DNA from: Sedimentisphaerales bacterium
GTDB taxonomy: Bacteria; Planctomycetota; Phycisphaerae; Sedimentisphaerales; Anaerobacaceae
Reading direction: 5' to 3'
Length of the DNA: 64,000 nt
Assembly (NCBI GenBank): GCA_016935195.1
Contig: JAFGRL010000152.1
Span: forward strand, 1 to 64,000
In this document: positions 20,517-31,596 of the stretch, in pieces
Layout: each line of letters begins with the position of its first letter
Numbering within the stretch: the first letter of the stretch is position 1
Notes under the pieces: generated by a model
Seen by the model: only the letters and a program-made list of their open reading frames with translations
The model's database searches: none
Told to the model about the DNA's origin: nothing
Made by a program: the position numbers and the translations under genes

Positions 20517-20690
20517 GCAGCTTATATAGCACTTAAGTAGATATAGGCAGGCCCTAATGGGCTTTCGCAGTCATGCCACCAGCGGTTTGGTCTGACAGGT
20601 TTTTACCGAAACCATGTCTGGATAGTTCCGCAAGTCTCCAGCAGTAACCCAAGTAGCCTCGCCTCCAAGTTATCGAATATGCTCGGCGCA

Positions 20691-20720
20691 CAAAAATGAG
20701 AGAGCCGAATAGGCTCTCCC
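20691..20720 (-). terminator. Rho-independent terminator candidate for gdhA
   Basis: GAGAGCC/GGCTCTC hairpin followed on the minus strand by TCATTTTT, downstream of the gdhA stop (20828). Confidence 0.65.
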
Positions 20721-20827
20721 TATAATTTGTGTGGTTCCTTCCAATCAAAATCGCCATCCTACAGGAGTATTTCGACCAGCAAGGCAAATTATGTCATTCT
20801 GTATTGTGCGTCTGTTTTCTGCTCGGA

Positions 20828-22252
<1,425 letters not shown>

Positions 22253-22350
22253 CTATCGCGAACAGAAACGACAAGGAAAAAATAGTATACTAACTGCGAT
22301 TACGTGGCAAAAGGGCTAAATCGTAATACAACTTATTAGGATAACTTATA

Positions 22351-23235
22351 ATGCATATAGAAACGCTAAAAGCATTCTGTGATTTGGTAGAGCTGCAAAG
22401 TTTTTCAAAAACGGCCGATAGGCACCTTTTAAGCCAATCAGCGATATCTCAGCAGTTGGCTCAGCTTGAGATGAATCACAAAGCTCAGCTAATCGACCGA
22501 AATAAAAGGCCTTTTGAATTAACCAATGCCGGCCAGCACTTCTACAAAGCTGCAAAGGATATACTTGAGAGATACGAACAATTAAAGAGTGAATTAAACA
22601 CTCTCAAGTCCTCATCCGGCAGCAGACTCAACATAGCCGCCATTTTCAGTATAGGTATGCACACCCTTCAGCCTTACGTGAAGAAATTTATGATTAAATT
22701 CCCAAACGTTAACACCCACATTGAGTTTATCGATGCCGAGAAAATCTACGAACTTGTCTTGGAAGGTGAGGCCGATATAGGGTTGGTGGCTGTTGCTAAG
22801 AAAGATAAAAGGCTCGAAGTCTATGACTTTGAAACCGAGCCGCTGGTTTTGGTATGCAGTCCCAGACATATCCTGGCAAATGAGCAACAGGTCGATATTC
22901 ATGACGTACAGTTCGAAAGATTCATTGCCTTCGAGGAGGGTATTCCGACTCGTGAATGGATAAATAATATCTTAAACCGTTATAATGTAAAAGTGCGGCC
23001 TGTTATGGAATTTGACAACATTGAGACCATTAAACGCGCCGTAGAAATAAATACCGGCATAAGCATTATGCCGAAGCCTTCGATTTCCCAGGAGGTTGCC
23101 TCCGGAACGCTTAAGGCGATTTTTTTTACCAACGAAGAATTTTTCAGACCAACCGGAATTATTGTTCGCAAAAACAAACTCTTAGGTCAGCCTGGGCGAT
23201 ACTTTATTGAGCTGCTTCGCAAAAAAGCTAAATAA
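22351..23235 (+). CDS. LysR-family transcriptional regulator
   Basis: N-terminal HTH METLKAFCDLVELQSFSKTADRHLLSQSAISQQLAQLE; LysR substrate-binding domain. Confidence 0.95.
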   Translation: MHIETLKAFCDLVELQSFSKTADRHLLSQSAISQQLAQLEMNHKAQLIDRNKRPFELTNAGQHFYKAAKDILERYEQLKSELNTLKSSSGSRLNIAAIFSIGMHTLQPYVKKFMIKFPNVNTHIEFIDAEKIYELVLEGEADIGLVAVAKKDKRLEVYDFETEPLVLVCSPRHILANEQQVDIHDVQFERFIAFEEGIPTREWINNILNRYNVKVRPVMEFDNIETIKRAVEINTGISIMPKPSISQEVASGTLKAIFFTNEEFFRPTGIIVRKNKLLGQPGRYFIELLRKKAK

Positions 23236-23259
23236 CCCAAACTGCCCGATTGATGGATT

Positions 23260-23297
23260 GAGATTGTAACGCGAACCAAAGGTTCACTCGCAATGAC
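23260..23297. repeat. Intergenic palindromic repeat, partial copy B
   Basis: GAGATTG...GAACC-aaa-GGTTC...CTCGCAATGAC; shares CTCGCAATGAC with copy A and GAGATTG with copies C and D. Confidence 0.55.
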
Positions 23298-23365
23298 ATG
23301 CTTTTCTTCAGTTTTCAACAGAGCAATAGAGCCTTTTAATAAGATGAACACAGCAGCAGCCCAAT

Positions 23366-23998
23366 TTAAGGTTGTAAACCACTACCATTCGGATATTTCA
23401 CTGCATCTTTCCAGCTTTTCCGTTGGGTAGCTTTGACGCCGGAAAAGACCGTAACAAACAGCATTAATACCAGCACAATGGTAGTAAACCAATCCGCCCA
23501 AACGGCCGCTCGAAAATGAGCGATTTTTATTAACACAGTGCCAATGGCAAATGATTGCACGAACATCTTGAGCTTACCTGATACGGTAGCAGCGAAGTTA
23601 ATTCCACGAGCCTCAGCAATCTGGCGGAGAACAGTAACATAAACCTCCCTCAAGGCCAAAATCGATGCCAACAGCCAGAGAATAATTCTCAGAGTCAAAG
23701 GTGAAAAACCGAAAAACTCAGGTTCTCCAATTACAGCAAAGCTAAAAAAAGCACCACAGACAAGAGCCTTATCAGCCAACGGGTCCATTATTCGCCCAAA
23801 TCTGCTCGCAACACCAAGTCGCCTTGCAATGGCACCGTCTATCAAATCCGTCAGACCAGCTACAACAAAGATTACAAAAGCTATATCAAGAAAATATGGC
23901 CTATTACTCACATGGCCACTGCAGAGAACCATAATTAAAAATATCACAGTCAGCACAAAACGTGCCAAGGTCAGAATATTTGGAACAAACTTGAGCAT
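23366..23998 (-). CDS. pgsA: CDP-alcohol phosphatidyltransferase (PgsA-like)
   Basis: DLIDGAIARRLGVASRFGRIMDPLADKAL = CDP-alcohol phosphatidyltransferase signature. Confidence 0.9.
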   Translation of the reverse strand: MLKFVPNILTLARFVLTVIFLIMVLCSGHVSNRPYFLDIAFVIFVVAGLTDLIDGAIARRLGVASRFGRIMDPLADKALVCGAFFSFAVIGEPEFFGFSPLTLRIILWLLASILALREVYVTVLRQIAEARGINFAATVSGKLKMFVQSFAIGTVLIKIAHFRAAVWADWFTTIVLVLMLFVTVFSGVKATQRKSWKDAVKYPNGSGLQP

Positions 23999-24029
23999 GC
24001 CAAAAAGTGTAACAATTCAAATCCATAAT

Positions 24030-25412
24030 TCAACTACGAATTTGCCGCACAACCAAATCGTAATCCTCCGTCCCTGTCACCTCCACATCGATAAAATCGC
24101 CTGCTTTTGCTGAGCAATTTCTAATTATGCTTATACTATCAATTTCAGGTGCCTGACCATAAAAACGCCCGATACCACAGTAAATATCAACGGAATCAAC
24201 CAGGCACCGAAGCCGGCTGCCTACTCTTGCTTTGTTTTTGGAAAAGGCAATTTCCTGCTGAGTAAGCATCACCTCCTCCAGACGCTGCTGTTTAACATCA
24301 TTCGATACCTGCCCAGGCATTTCTGCTGCGATTGTTCCAGACTCAGGATAAAACTTAAAACATCCAAGAGCATCAAATCTCGCCCACTTTACAAAATCAA
24401 CCAACTGCTCAAACTGCCGGCCAGATTCCCCCGGAAACCCTGCAATCAACGTGGTCCGCAAAACAATATCCGGCATGGCCTTGCGAAGCCTTTCAATCAA
24501 CCTGCATATACTTTCGCTGGTATCGCTACGTCTCATACTCTTTAATATCTCATTATTGATGTGCTGAACGGGGATATCCATATAGTGAACGATTTTCTCG
24601 CTGCCTGCCAACAGTTCGATTAACGTATCTGTTATCCCCTGCGGGTAAAGGTACAACAACCTTATCCAGCCCAAATCAGGAATCTCAGCAAGCTTGCTTA
24701 AAAGCTTTGTCAATCCATCCGTAATATTTATGTCCCGGCCATAGCACGTAGTATCCTGCCCGATTATGTTCAATTCCACTGCACCGGCAGATACCAGCTC
24801 GTTGGCTTCGGGTAAAACTAACGACAAAGGCTTACTCCTGAATCGCCCCCGAATTGCCGGTATTGTGCAAAAAGAACACCTGTGGTCGCAGCCCTGGCTT
24901 ATTCGCAGATATGACCAGTGATTTGGCCCAATACGAAGTCTTACCCTATCGTCACTAACTAATCGGCCGGAAGGTTCCATATATGCCTCCCTCTGCCCGG
25001 AGACCATTGTCTTTTTGACAATATCAGCAATATTATCCCGCTGACCTAGTCCAACAACAGCATCAATACCTTCGGCTCTGTCGAACAGACTTCTTCCAAA
25101 TCTCTCACTCAAACACCCGGCAACAATCAGTTTTTTTACTTTGCCCTTTGATTTATACCCTGCAACCTCTTTGATAGTTTCGAGTGCCTCGCAGATTGCA
25201 GGCTCAATAAAGCCGCAGGTATTGACTACTACTACATCTGCCTCGGCCGGTTCGCTGCTTAAGAGATAACCTGCCTGAGCAATCTCAGCCAACATCCTCT
25301 CGCTATCAACTACGTTCTTGGCGCAACCAAGAGAAATTAAGCCAACTACCATCGGTTCCTCTTTGCTCTTGTACGACATAACTAATTTCCCTTGATAAAC
25401 ATCTCGATACAA
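24030..25412 (-). CDS. rimO: Ribosomal protein S12 methylthiotransferase RimO
   Basis: VGLISLGCAKNVVDSERML, radical SAM ISQGCDHRCSFCTIPAIRG, C-terminal TRAM domain. Confidence 0.95.
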   Translation of the reverse strand: MYRDVYQGKLVMSYKSKEEPMVVGLISLGCAKNVVDSERMLAEIAQAGYLLSSEPAEADVVVVNTCGFIEPAICEALETIKEVAGYKSKGKVKKLIVAGCLSERFGRSLFDRAEGIDAVVGLGQRDNIADIVKKTMVSGQREAYMEPSGRLVSDDRVRLRIGPNHWSYLRISQGCDHRCSFCTIPAIRGRFRSKPLSLVLPEANELVSAGAVELNIIGQDTTCYGRDINITDGLTKLLSKLAEIPDLGWIRLLYLYPQGITDTLIELLAGSEKIVHYMDIPVQHINNEILKSMRRSDTSESICRLIERLRKAMPDIVLRTTLIAGFPGESGRQFEQLVDFVKWARFDALGCFKFYPESGTIAAEMPGQVSNDVKQQRLEEVMLTQQEIAFSKNKARVGSRLRCLVDSVDIYCGIGRFYGQAPEIDSISIIRNCSAKAGDFIDVEVTGTEDYDLVVRQIRS

Positions 25413-25465
25413 GCAAAATGAAATTCCTCATATGCAACAGGAAGATTTATCTTATTGTATTATGC

Positions 25466-25493
25466 TTGTCGATAAAAGAAATAGCGATATAAT
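25466..25493 (+). promoter_or_regulatory. Sigma70-like promoter candidate for the secretin gene
   Basis: TTGTCG (25466-25471) - 16 nt - TATAAT (25488-25493), about 40 nt upstream of the start. Confidence 0.45.
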
Positions 25494-25531
25494 GATTATT
25501 TAACATACAGCCATATGGAGGTTATCACATT

Positions 25532-27160
25532 ATGGTCATCAGGAGTAAAAAAAAACCTTTCACTTGCCTAATCACAGGCTTAATTGTAGCAGTTGTGGTC
25601 TGTATTAACGGCTGCGGTGATTTCTTTGCCCAAAAATCCTCGGAGCTTCAGTCAGAAGTTCTGCTCGGTGAATTAAGACAGGTCAAAGAAAATCCTAATG
25701 TCGAGAACACGCTGCCCGAGTTATATACAGGCCCAGCAAAGAAATTAAAGGTCAAAGACAGCATAAAACTTTTCTACTTTACAAAACACCACTCCGCCGA
25801 TGAACTGGCAAAAATTGTTACAAACCAATTCTCAAAAATGACCTTAAATGCTGAAGGTAACACCCTTTATGTGCCATATTACGCTATAACCCCCAATTCC
25901 GCTACCAACCAGCTCATAGTTGATTGTCCAAGCGAACAGGAGGCCGACAAAGTTTTAGAGTTTCTCAAAATGGTCGATATACCCCCCATACAGGTCAATA
26001 TCGACTGCTTAATCCTTGAGCGCTTCGCCGATGTGACGACGGATTGGGAGACGACAATAAAAGTAGAGAATTTTCTGGGCGAAGACATCACACTCGGAGG
26101 CAAAACTGATGCCACAACCGGTGAGCTGCTGCCCGCCTTTCCCGGCGCATCTCTTCGAGAATCAAAACGAGCTACTTTTGGACTGGATGTCGGCTACTGG
26201 AGAAATCGTGGCGTCACAGGCCATGAATTCAGGGCCGTAGTCGATATGCTTATCTCAAAAGGCTACTTAAAAATATTGATGAACCCAACCCTCGAAACCA
26301 TCAACGGCCAGAAAGCAAAAATCTATTCAAAAGACAATGTGCCGATAGAGAAAATCGTTACTGCTGAGGGTGTTGCACCATACTCCATCACTGAATATCA
26401 GTGGGTCATTGATTCTCTCGAAGTAACACCTCACGTCTTTGCCGATGGCTCCATAGGCCTTGCTACTATAGTAACTCTCGGTTCAAGATCGAAACCCGAA
26501 GGCGTCGTCCAGGCTTCCATTATCACAGAACGCTCCGTCGAGGTTGCTGAAAACAGAATAAAACCCGGCGATAGCCTGGTCATAGGCGGCATAAGAAAAA
26601 CAGAAGAAAGAGCCGTTGTCCGAGGCGTACCCTTTCTAAAGGACATCCCGCTGTTGGGCGTTCTATTCTCAAGCAAAGATTTTGAAGAAAAATCCAACGA
26701 AGTTATATTCATCCTCACACCCAGCATTTCCTCCGGCGGCATCAAATACGCCGAAGCAATAAGAAAAATCAAAGAAAAATACGCACCACCGAAATATGAA
26801 GCTGGCCTGCATGAAGCATTAACAGACCCGTTTGGCGTTTCAGTATATACCGATCAGGTCGAGCAGCAGGCTGCTGAAGCGGAATTTGAAAGGATTAAAG
26901 CAGAAATCGAAAAGGCTCAGGCACTTGAAGAAGTGGGCCAGATAAAGGAGAAATTATTCACTGCCGCTGAGCAGGTTCTGGCCGAAAGAGCCAAGGCCGC
27001 AAAGGCTCACAGCGAAGCTGAAATCGCAAAACAACAGGCAGAAAAAGCTGTAGCCGAACTTCAAAAAGCCAAGGAAAATTCGGAAAAAGAAACTACCCAA
27101 ACCAATAAACAGCAGATACCTGAAAACCAGGGGGAAACACAAGATACCAAAGAAAATTAA
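25532..27160 (+). CDS. Type II/III secretion-type secretin (GspD/PilQ-like) lipoprotein with C-terminal coiled-coil extension
   Basis: Lipobox-like VVVCINGCGD; secretin core VNIDCLILERFADV...VAENRIKPGDSLVIGGIRKTEERAVVRGVPFLKDIPLLGVLFSSK...NEVIFILTP. Confidence 0.85.
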   Translation: MVIRSKKKPFTCLITGLIVAVVVCINGCGDFFAQKSSELQSEVLLGELRQVKENPNVENTLPELYTGPAKKLKVKDSIKLFYFTKHHSADELAKIVTNQFSKMTLNAEGNTLYVPYYAITPNSATNQLIVDCPSEQEADKVLEFLKMVDIPPIQVNIDCLILERFADVTTDWETTIKVENFLGEDITLGGKTDATTGELLPAFPGASLRESKRATFGLDVGYWRNRGVTGHEFRAVVDMLISKGYLKILMNPTLETINGQKAKIYSKDNVPIEKIVTAEGVAPYSITEYQWVIDSLEVTPHVFADGSIGLATIVTLGSRSKPEGVVQASIITERSVEVAENRIKPGDSLVIGGIRKTEERAVVRGVPFLKDIPLLGVLFSSKDFEEKSNEVIFILTPSISSGGIKYAEAIRKIKEKYAPPKYEAGLHEALTDPFGVSVYTDQVEQQAAEAEFERIKAEIEKAQALEEVGQIKEKLFTAAEQVLAERAKAAKAHSEAEIAKQQAEKAVAELQKAKENSEKETTQTNKQQIPENQGETQDTKEN

Positions 27161-27259
27161 CAGCAAAAAAAGAAGCATATTATCGTTTGGCATATCTGCC
27201 AGCATTTGATAAACTGTCAGAATAGAATGTAAAATAAGTTTTTTTAGCGGAGGATTATT

Positions 27260-27634
27260 ATGGATAATTTTAATGTGAACCCCTCTTCTGCCAACCAGAA
27301 TCAGGATAAGCCCATACACCTGGAAGACTTAGACAAACCAATACCTATCGAGGAGGATTCCAAAAGCAAAACTGTCTCACACTCGCCTATCAATCTTGGA
27401 AGCCCTGCATCATCTCCCCAAAAAACTGAAAAAATAGCGACCTCTGGCCGAATCACAGGCGTAAAAACCTTTTTCACAAAATTGCACCCGGGAGCTATCG
27501 AATTCATGGATGAACAGATTGCCGATTGGCTAAAGGCAAATCCGGGTATAGAAATTAAAACAACCAATACAATCGTCGGCGAAGTCCAGGCCAAAAAAAC
27601 TGAACCAAATATCATAATCTCGGTCTGGTACTAA
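27260..27634 (+). CDS. Small conserved hypothetical protein
   Basis: Good SD (gcggagga); low-complexity N-term, compact C-term TFFTKLHPGAIEFMDEQIADWLKANPGIEIKTTNTIVGEVQAKKTEPNIIISVWY. Confidence 0.7.
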   Translation: MDNFNVNPSSANQNQDKPIHLEDLDKPIPIEEDSKSKTVSHSPINLGSPASSPQKTEKIATSGRITGVKTFFTKLHPGAIEFMDEQIADWLKANPGIEIKTTNTIVGEVQAKKTEPNIIISVWY

Positions 27635-29018
27635 GCTGCACCAGATGGCCGATTGCTCCATTTTCGTTGTTCTTTACGAGTTTTGCCCTTACTATTTTGC
27701 CTCTTGTTGATTTCTCAGTGTTTTTTTCAATATAAACAGGAAAATACCTGTCACAGCGTCCGCATATCTGGCCATCTTCGCTCTCAACAAGGACCTTACA
27801 CTCACTGCCAATAAATTGCTCCCTGAACTTATAACTCAGCTCCAAACCCAAATTCCTCAAGACCGCCGAGCGTTTCTTTATAACTCTTTGATCCACCGCA
27901 TCTTGAAACCTTTCGGCAGCCGTGCCTTTCCTTGGTGAAAAAGGGAAAACGTGCATTTTTGCAAAACCAGCCTTGTTTGCTGCACTGACAGTTTGTTCGA
28001 AATCGCTGTCCGTCTCGCCGGGAAAGCCGACTATCAAATCAGTTGTTATCGCAGGTCTGTCTAATTTAGCTTGAATTAGTTCAACTTTTTGCATAAATGC
28101 TTCAATATCATATTGTCTGCACATTCTTTTTAGTATTTTGTCTGAGCCGGACTGTAGTGATAAGTGTAGATGCGGCATAATGTTAGAAGATTTACAAACA
28201 GTATCGAGCAATCTTGGTGTTATGTCAGCCGGCTCAAGCGAGCTGAGCCTAATTCTATACAGCTTTGGTATCTGAGCCATCCTATCGAGCAGTTCCGATA
28301 GCTTTTCATTTTTCCTCGCTGGCCAATTTTTTCTTTTTACGGTTTTTTGCCCATAAGCACCGAGAAATATGCCGGTTACGACAATCTCTTTATGTCCTGC
28401 TGCAACAAGTGATTCTGCTTCCTGCAGGACTTCATCAGGCGGTTTGCTGTAAATATCCGGCCGAGCTTTGGGAATGATGCAGTAGCTGCAATAGCCATCA
28501 CAGCCGTCCTGAATCTTCAAAAATGACCTGGTTTGACTCTTAAATGCTTTCAAATTAGAAAATCCGGGACAGTTGCCGTTATGGTTTTCAGACTTGATTT
28601 GGCCGAACATTTTTGCTTTAATGTTTTTATAGTTGTTTTGTACTTCATCTGCCTTTAGTGAGCTAATATTTGCTCTGTTTGCTATATGAAATAATTTGGC
28701 GGCAAGGCTTTCTCGATGTTTGATTATGTGGATATTATTGTTTGGGACAGAGTTTAGTTCATCGTTGTCAACGGCCGGCAGGCAGCCACAGACCACAATC
28801 ACAGCAGAGGGATTTTGCCTTTTTGCCTTGTAAATACAGCGTCGGCTTTTTGCGGAGGCGGTTTGTGTAACACAGCAGGTATTGATTATGAACAAATCGG
28901 GCCGGCCAGTTGTATGGTTAATGTATCTGAGCCCGAGCTCCTCAAGCAGTTGGCGAATCTGCTGGCTTTCGTACTGATTGACTTTACAGCCAAGAGTTAT
29001 TGTGGCAAAAGTTTTCAT
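27612..29018 (-). CDS. mtaB: tRNA t6A37 methylthiotransferase MtaB
   Basis: FATITLGCKVNQYESQQI; radical SAM IQDGCDGYCSYCIIPKARP. Confidence 0.93.
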   Translation of the reverse strand: MKTFATITLGCKVNQYESQQIRQLLEELGLRYINHTTGRPDLFIINTCCVTQTASAKSRRCIYKAKRQNPSAVIVVCGCLPAVDNDELNSVPNNNIHIIKHRESLAAKLFHIANRANISSLKADEVQNNYKNIKAKMFGQIKSENHNGNCPGFSNLKAFKSQTRSFLKIQDGCDGYCSYCIIPKARPDIYSKPPDEVLQEAESLVAAGHKEIVVTGIFLGAYGQKTVKRKNWPARKNEKLSELLDRMAQIPKLYRIRLSSLEPADITPRLLDTVCKSSNIMPHLHLSLQSGSDKILKRMCRQYDIEAFMQKVELIQAKLDRPAITTDLIVGFPGETDSDFEQTVSAANKAGFAKMHVFPFSPRKGTAAERFQDAVDQRVIKKRSAVLRNLGLELSYKFREQFIGSECKVLVESEDGQICGRCDRYFPVYIEKNTEKSTRGKIVRAKLVKNNENGAIGHLVQLSTRPRL

Positions 29019-29293
29019 AATCTGGTATAATTATAACTACAGCGAAACTTAGTGAAAAAAAACGCTTTTTACTGACAAAAATCAAGGATTAAAAATTAAC
29101 CCCTTAGGGGGTAAAATGCAAAATGACATATTAAAAATCAAAAAGAACATAAGCACATAAGATATAAGCAACTTATGCACTTATCATTTGTGCTTGGCTT
29201 GCTTGTGTTTGGTGCGTTCTTTTGTAATTTTGATATTTGCATTTTGATATTTAATATAAATTAGCGGATTTGCTTCAATTAAGAGGTTTAGCC

Positions 29294-31519
29294 ATGGTAG
29301 CGAAAACCGGGGGTGTATGGTCGATAGACCTGGGTAATAATTCTCTAAAGGCGCTGCATCTTCAGATTGTGGGCGAAACAGTTGAAGTAATCGGTTTTGA
29401 GAATATTCAACACAGCAAGATTCTGACCGGAAGCAGCGTAACAGATAGAGAAAGGGACGAACTTACCGCACTGACACTGCGGAGTTTTGTGAGCCAGAAT
29501 GATTTGGCTGGGGGGGAGCTGATTATTTCCGTTCCAGGTCAGAACAGTTTTGCGCGTTTTGTGAATCTTCCGCCTGTAGAGTCAAAACGCATTCCGGAGA
29601 TTGTTCAATACGAAGCTGCCCAGCAGATTCCATTTGATATTGATGAAGTACAGTGGGACTGGCAGCTGCTCACCGACAGCAGCACATCGGAGCCGCAGGT
29701 CGGCATCTTTGCGATAAAGAACGATGTTGTTGACTCGGCTTTGGAACCTTTCAGCCGAGAGAATGTTAATGTAACATACGTTCAGATGACACCTATGGCC
29801 CTTTATAACTACCTGTTATACGACCGGCCGGAGTTAGTCAAGTCGGATAAGCAGGCCACCGTCGTTTTGAACATAGGTGCTGACAATATAGATCTTGTGG
29901 TCTGCTCAAAGTCAACAGTATGGCAAAGAAGCATAGCGATGGGTGGCAATACGTTTACACGTGCGATAGCAGATACATTCAAACTTAATTTTGAAAAAGC
30001 AGAAAAGCTGAAGCGTACTGCAGCAATGAGTAAATACGCCCGCCAGATACTGCAGGCGATGAAGCCGGTTTTCACAGACCTTGCATCCGAGATTCAGCGG
30101 TCGCTGGGGTTCTACAGCAATTCCAATCCTGACACCAAGCTGTCCAGGATTATTGCCTTTGGCGGCGGTACGAAGATGCGTGGATTAATTAAGTATTTGC
30201 AGCAGAGCCTACAGATACCGATTGAGATCCCCGATTCATTTAAACGGCTGGCCATAAGTTCAGCTATATCAACGGCGAAATTTCATGAGTGTGTCGGCGA
30301 TTTTGGAGTGGTCTATGGACTGGGTCTGCAGGCTTTAGGTCTTGGCAGAATTGAAAACAACCTGCTTCCGGTCAGCATTGCCCGCTCAATGGCATGGGCA
30401 GGTAAAGCCAAGTACTTTACTGCAGCAGCAGCTATGCTCGTCCTGGTTGCGGGTCTGTCTTTGGGCAGAACATTGTTGGACAAGGCCAGTTACAAGAATA
30501 ATGAAAGAGTTCGACAACAGATTAGCAGAGTCATTAGTGATGCCAGAAGTTCTGCGTCGAAACTGGAGTCTGAAAAAAGTAAGAATTCATCCTATGAAGC
30601 CAAGATAGACAAGAAGTTTGAGCTTTTCAAATACCGTGAGGTTTTGCCATTGCTGCAACAGGCGATATTATCAGTTCTGCCAAATGAGGAGAATAACCCT
30701 GAACAGGTCCACCTTTACAGAGCTTTTGCCCAAGGTGATGTGGATGGGATACGACAAGTGCCACGGAAGGAGCGAAAGCAGATATTCTTAACGAATCTGT
30801 CGATTAGTTTTTCAACTGACATAGAATACGCAGACTTTAGTGAGATGCTTTTTTTGGGCGGTGGTTCCGGCAGGATGAGAGAACAGAAAGAAGAATTCAG
30901 TATGATAGACGATAGTGCCATATTTGAAATGATGGGTGGTCAGGGGAAATCGAAATCTAAGTTTAGCCTGCGCACAAACAGACCGACACAAAGCCGAACC
31001 AGGACCGACAAAGACGGGCAAGAAGCGACTGAACAGGCGGGATTTATTATTACCATAGCCGGTTACAGTCCATATAAAGATATCGGGCAATTATTAGATC
31101 CAGCCGGTGTTGGAAACGATCCCAATCAATGGGGTGTCGTGACAAGATTGCTTCATCTTGATGAGATATTTGATCCAAATGAAGTGCCCTTCAAGTTATA
31201 TAAGAAAACAGACCCTGAACATTTCAGGTTGGACAAAGGCGTAGTAGATTTGCAGGCTTCCGAGATGCCGGCCGGTATCGGTTTGACAGCTGAGCAGGCT
31301 GGAGTATCAGTTGATGGTATATCTCAAGATATTACTGAAGAGCCTTTGTATGACCCTATGACAAAAGAGATAATCAGCAAAGTTCCCAAACTGGATGAAT
31401 ATGGAAGTAAGAAAGTAACCAGATCTGGTGATGTTGTGTATGAGAACAACGACCACTGGTTTGTATTGGATATTAAGTTTGTCTGGAAGAATGCACCCGA
31501 GGTAAACTTAGAAAATTAG
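29294..31519 (+). CDS. PilM-type pilus assembly ATPase-like domain fused to a TM plus PilN-like periplasmic region
   Basis: GGVWSIDLGNNSLKALHLQ, IVQYEAAQQIPFDIDEVQWDWQ, AFGGGTKMRGLIKYL (PilM); TM YFTAAAAMLVLVAGLSLGRTLL then coiled coil. Likely start MVAKTGG at 29294. Confidence 0.85.
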   Translation: MVAKTGGVWSIDLGNNSLKALHLQIVGETVEVIGFENIQHSKILTGSSVTDRERDELTALTLRSFVSQNDLAGGELIISVPGQNSFARFVNLPPVESKRIPEIVQYEAAQQIPFDIDEVQWDWQLLTDSSTSEPQVGIFAIKNDVVDSALEPFSRENVNVTYVQMTPMALYNYLLYDRPELVKSDKQATVVLNIGADNIDLVVCSKSTVWQRSIAMGGNTFTRAIADTFKLNFEKAEKLKRTAAMSKYARQILQAMKPVFTDLASEIQRSLGFYSNSNPDTKLSRIIAFGGGTKMRGLIKYLQQSLQIPIEIPDSFKRLAISSAISTAKFHECVGDFGVVYGLGLQALGLGRIENNLLPVSIARSMAWAGKAKYFTAAAAMLVLVAGLSLGRTLLDKASYKNNERVRQQISRVISDARSSASKLESEKSKNSSYEAKIDKKFELFKYREVLPLLQQAILSVLPNEENNPEQVHLYRAFAQGDVDGIRQVPRKERKQIFLTNLSISFSTDIEYADFSEMLFLGGGSGRMREQKEEFSMIDDSAIFEMMGGQGKSKSKFSLRTNRPTQSRTRTDKDGQEATEQAGFIITIAGYSPYKDIGQLLDPAGVGNDPNQWGVVTRLLHLDEIFDPNEVPFKLYKKTDPEHFRLDKGVVDLQASEMPAGIGLTAEQAGVSVDGISQDITEEPLYDPMTKEIISKVPKLDEYGSKKVTRSGDVVYENNDHWFVLDIKFVWKNAPEVNLEN

Positions 31520-31596
31520 CCAGCAGCAGATATTTGAAAAATAACCTGGTTTATAACAGGCAGGGTAAAGAGTTTTTCTGACCGAGCATATTAAAG

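Noticed and set aside
20554-20787. 77-aa minus-strand ORF between gdhA and the hypothetical gene
   Set aside because: Overlaps the gdhA terminator and a hairpin-rich region; no recognisable domain. Treated as intergenic/structured element instead.
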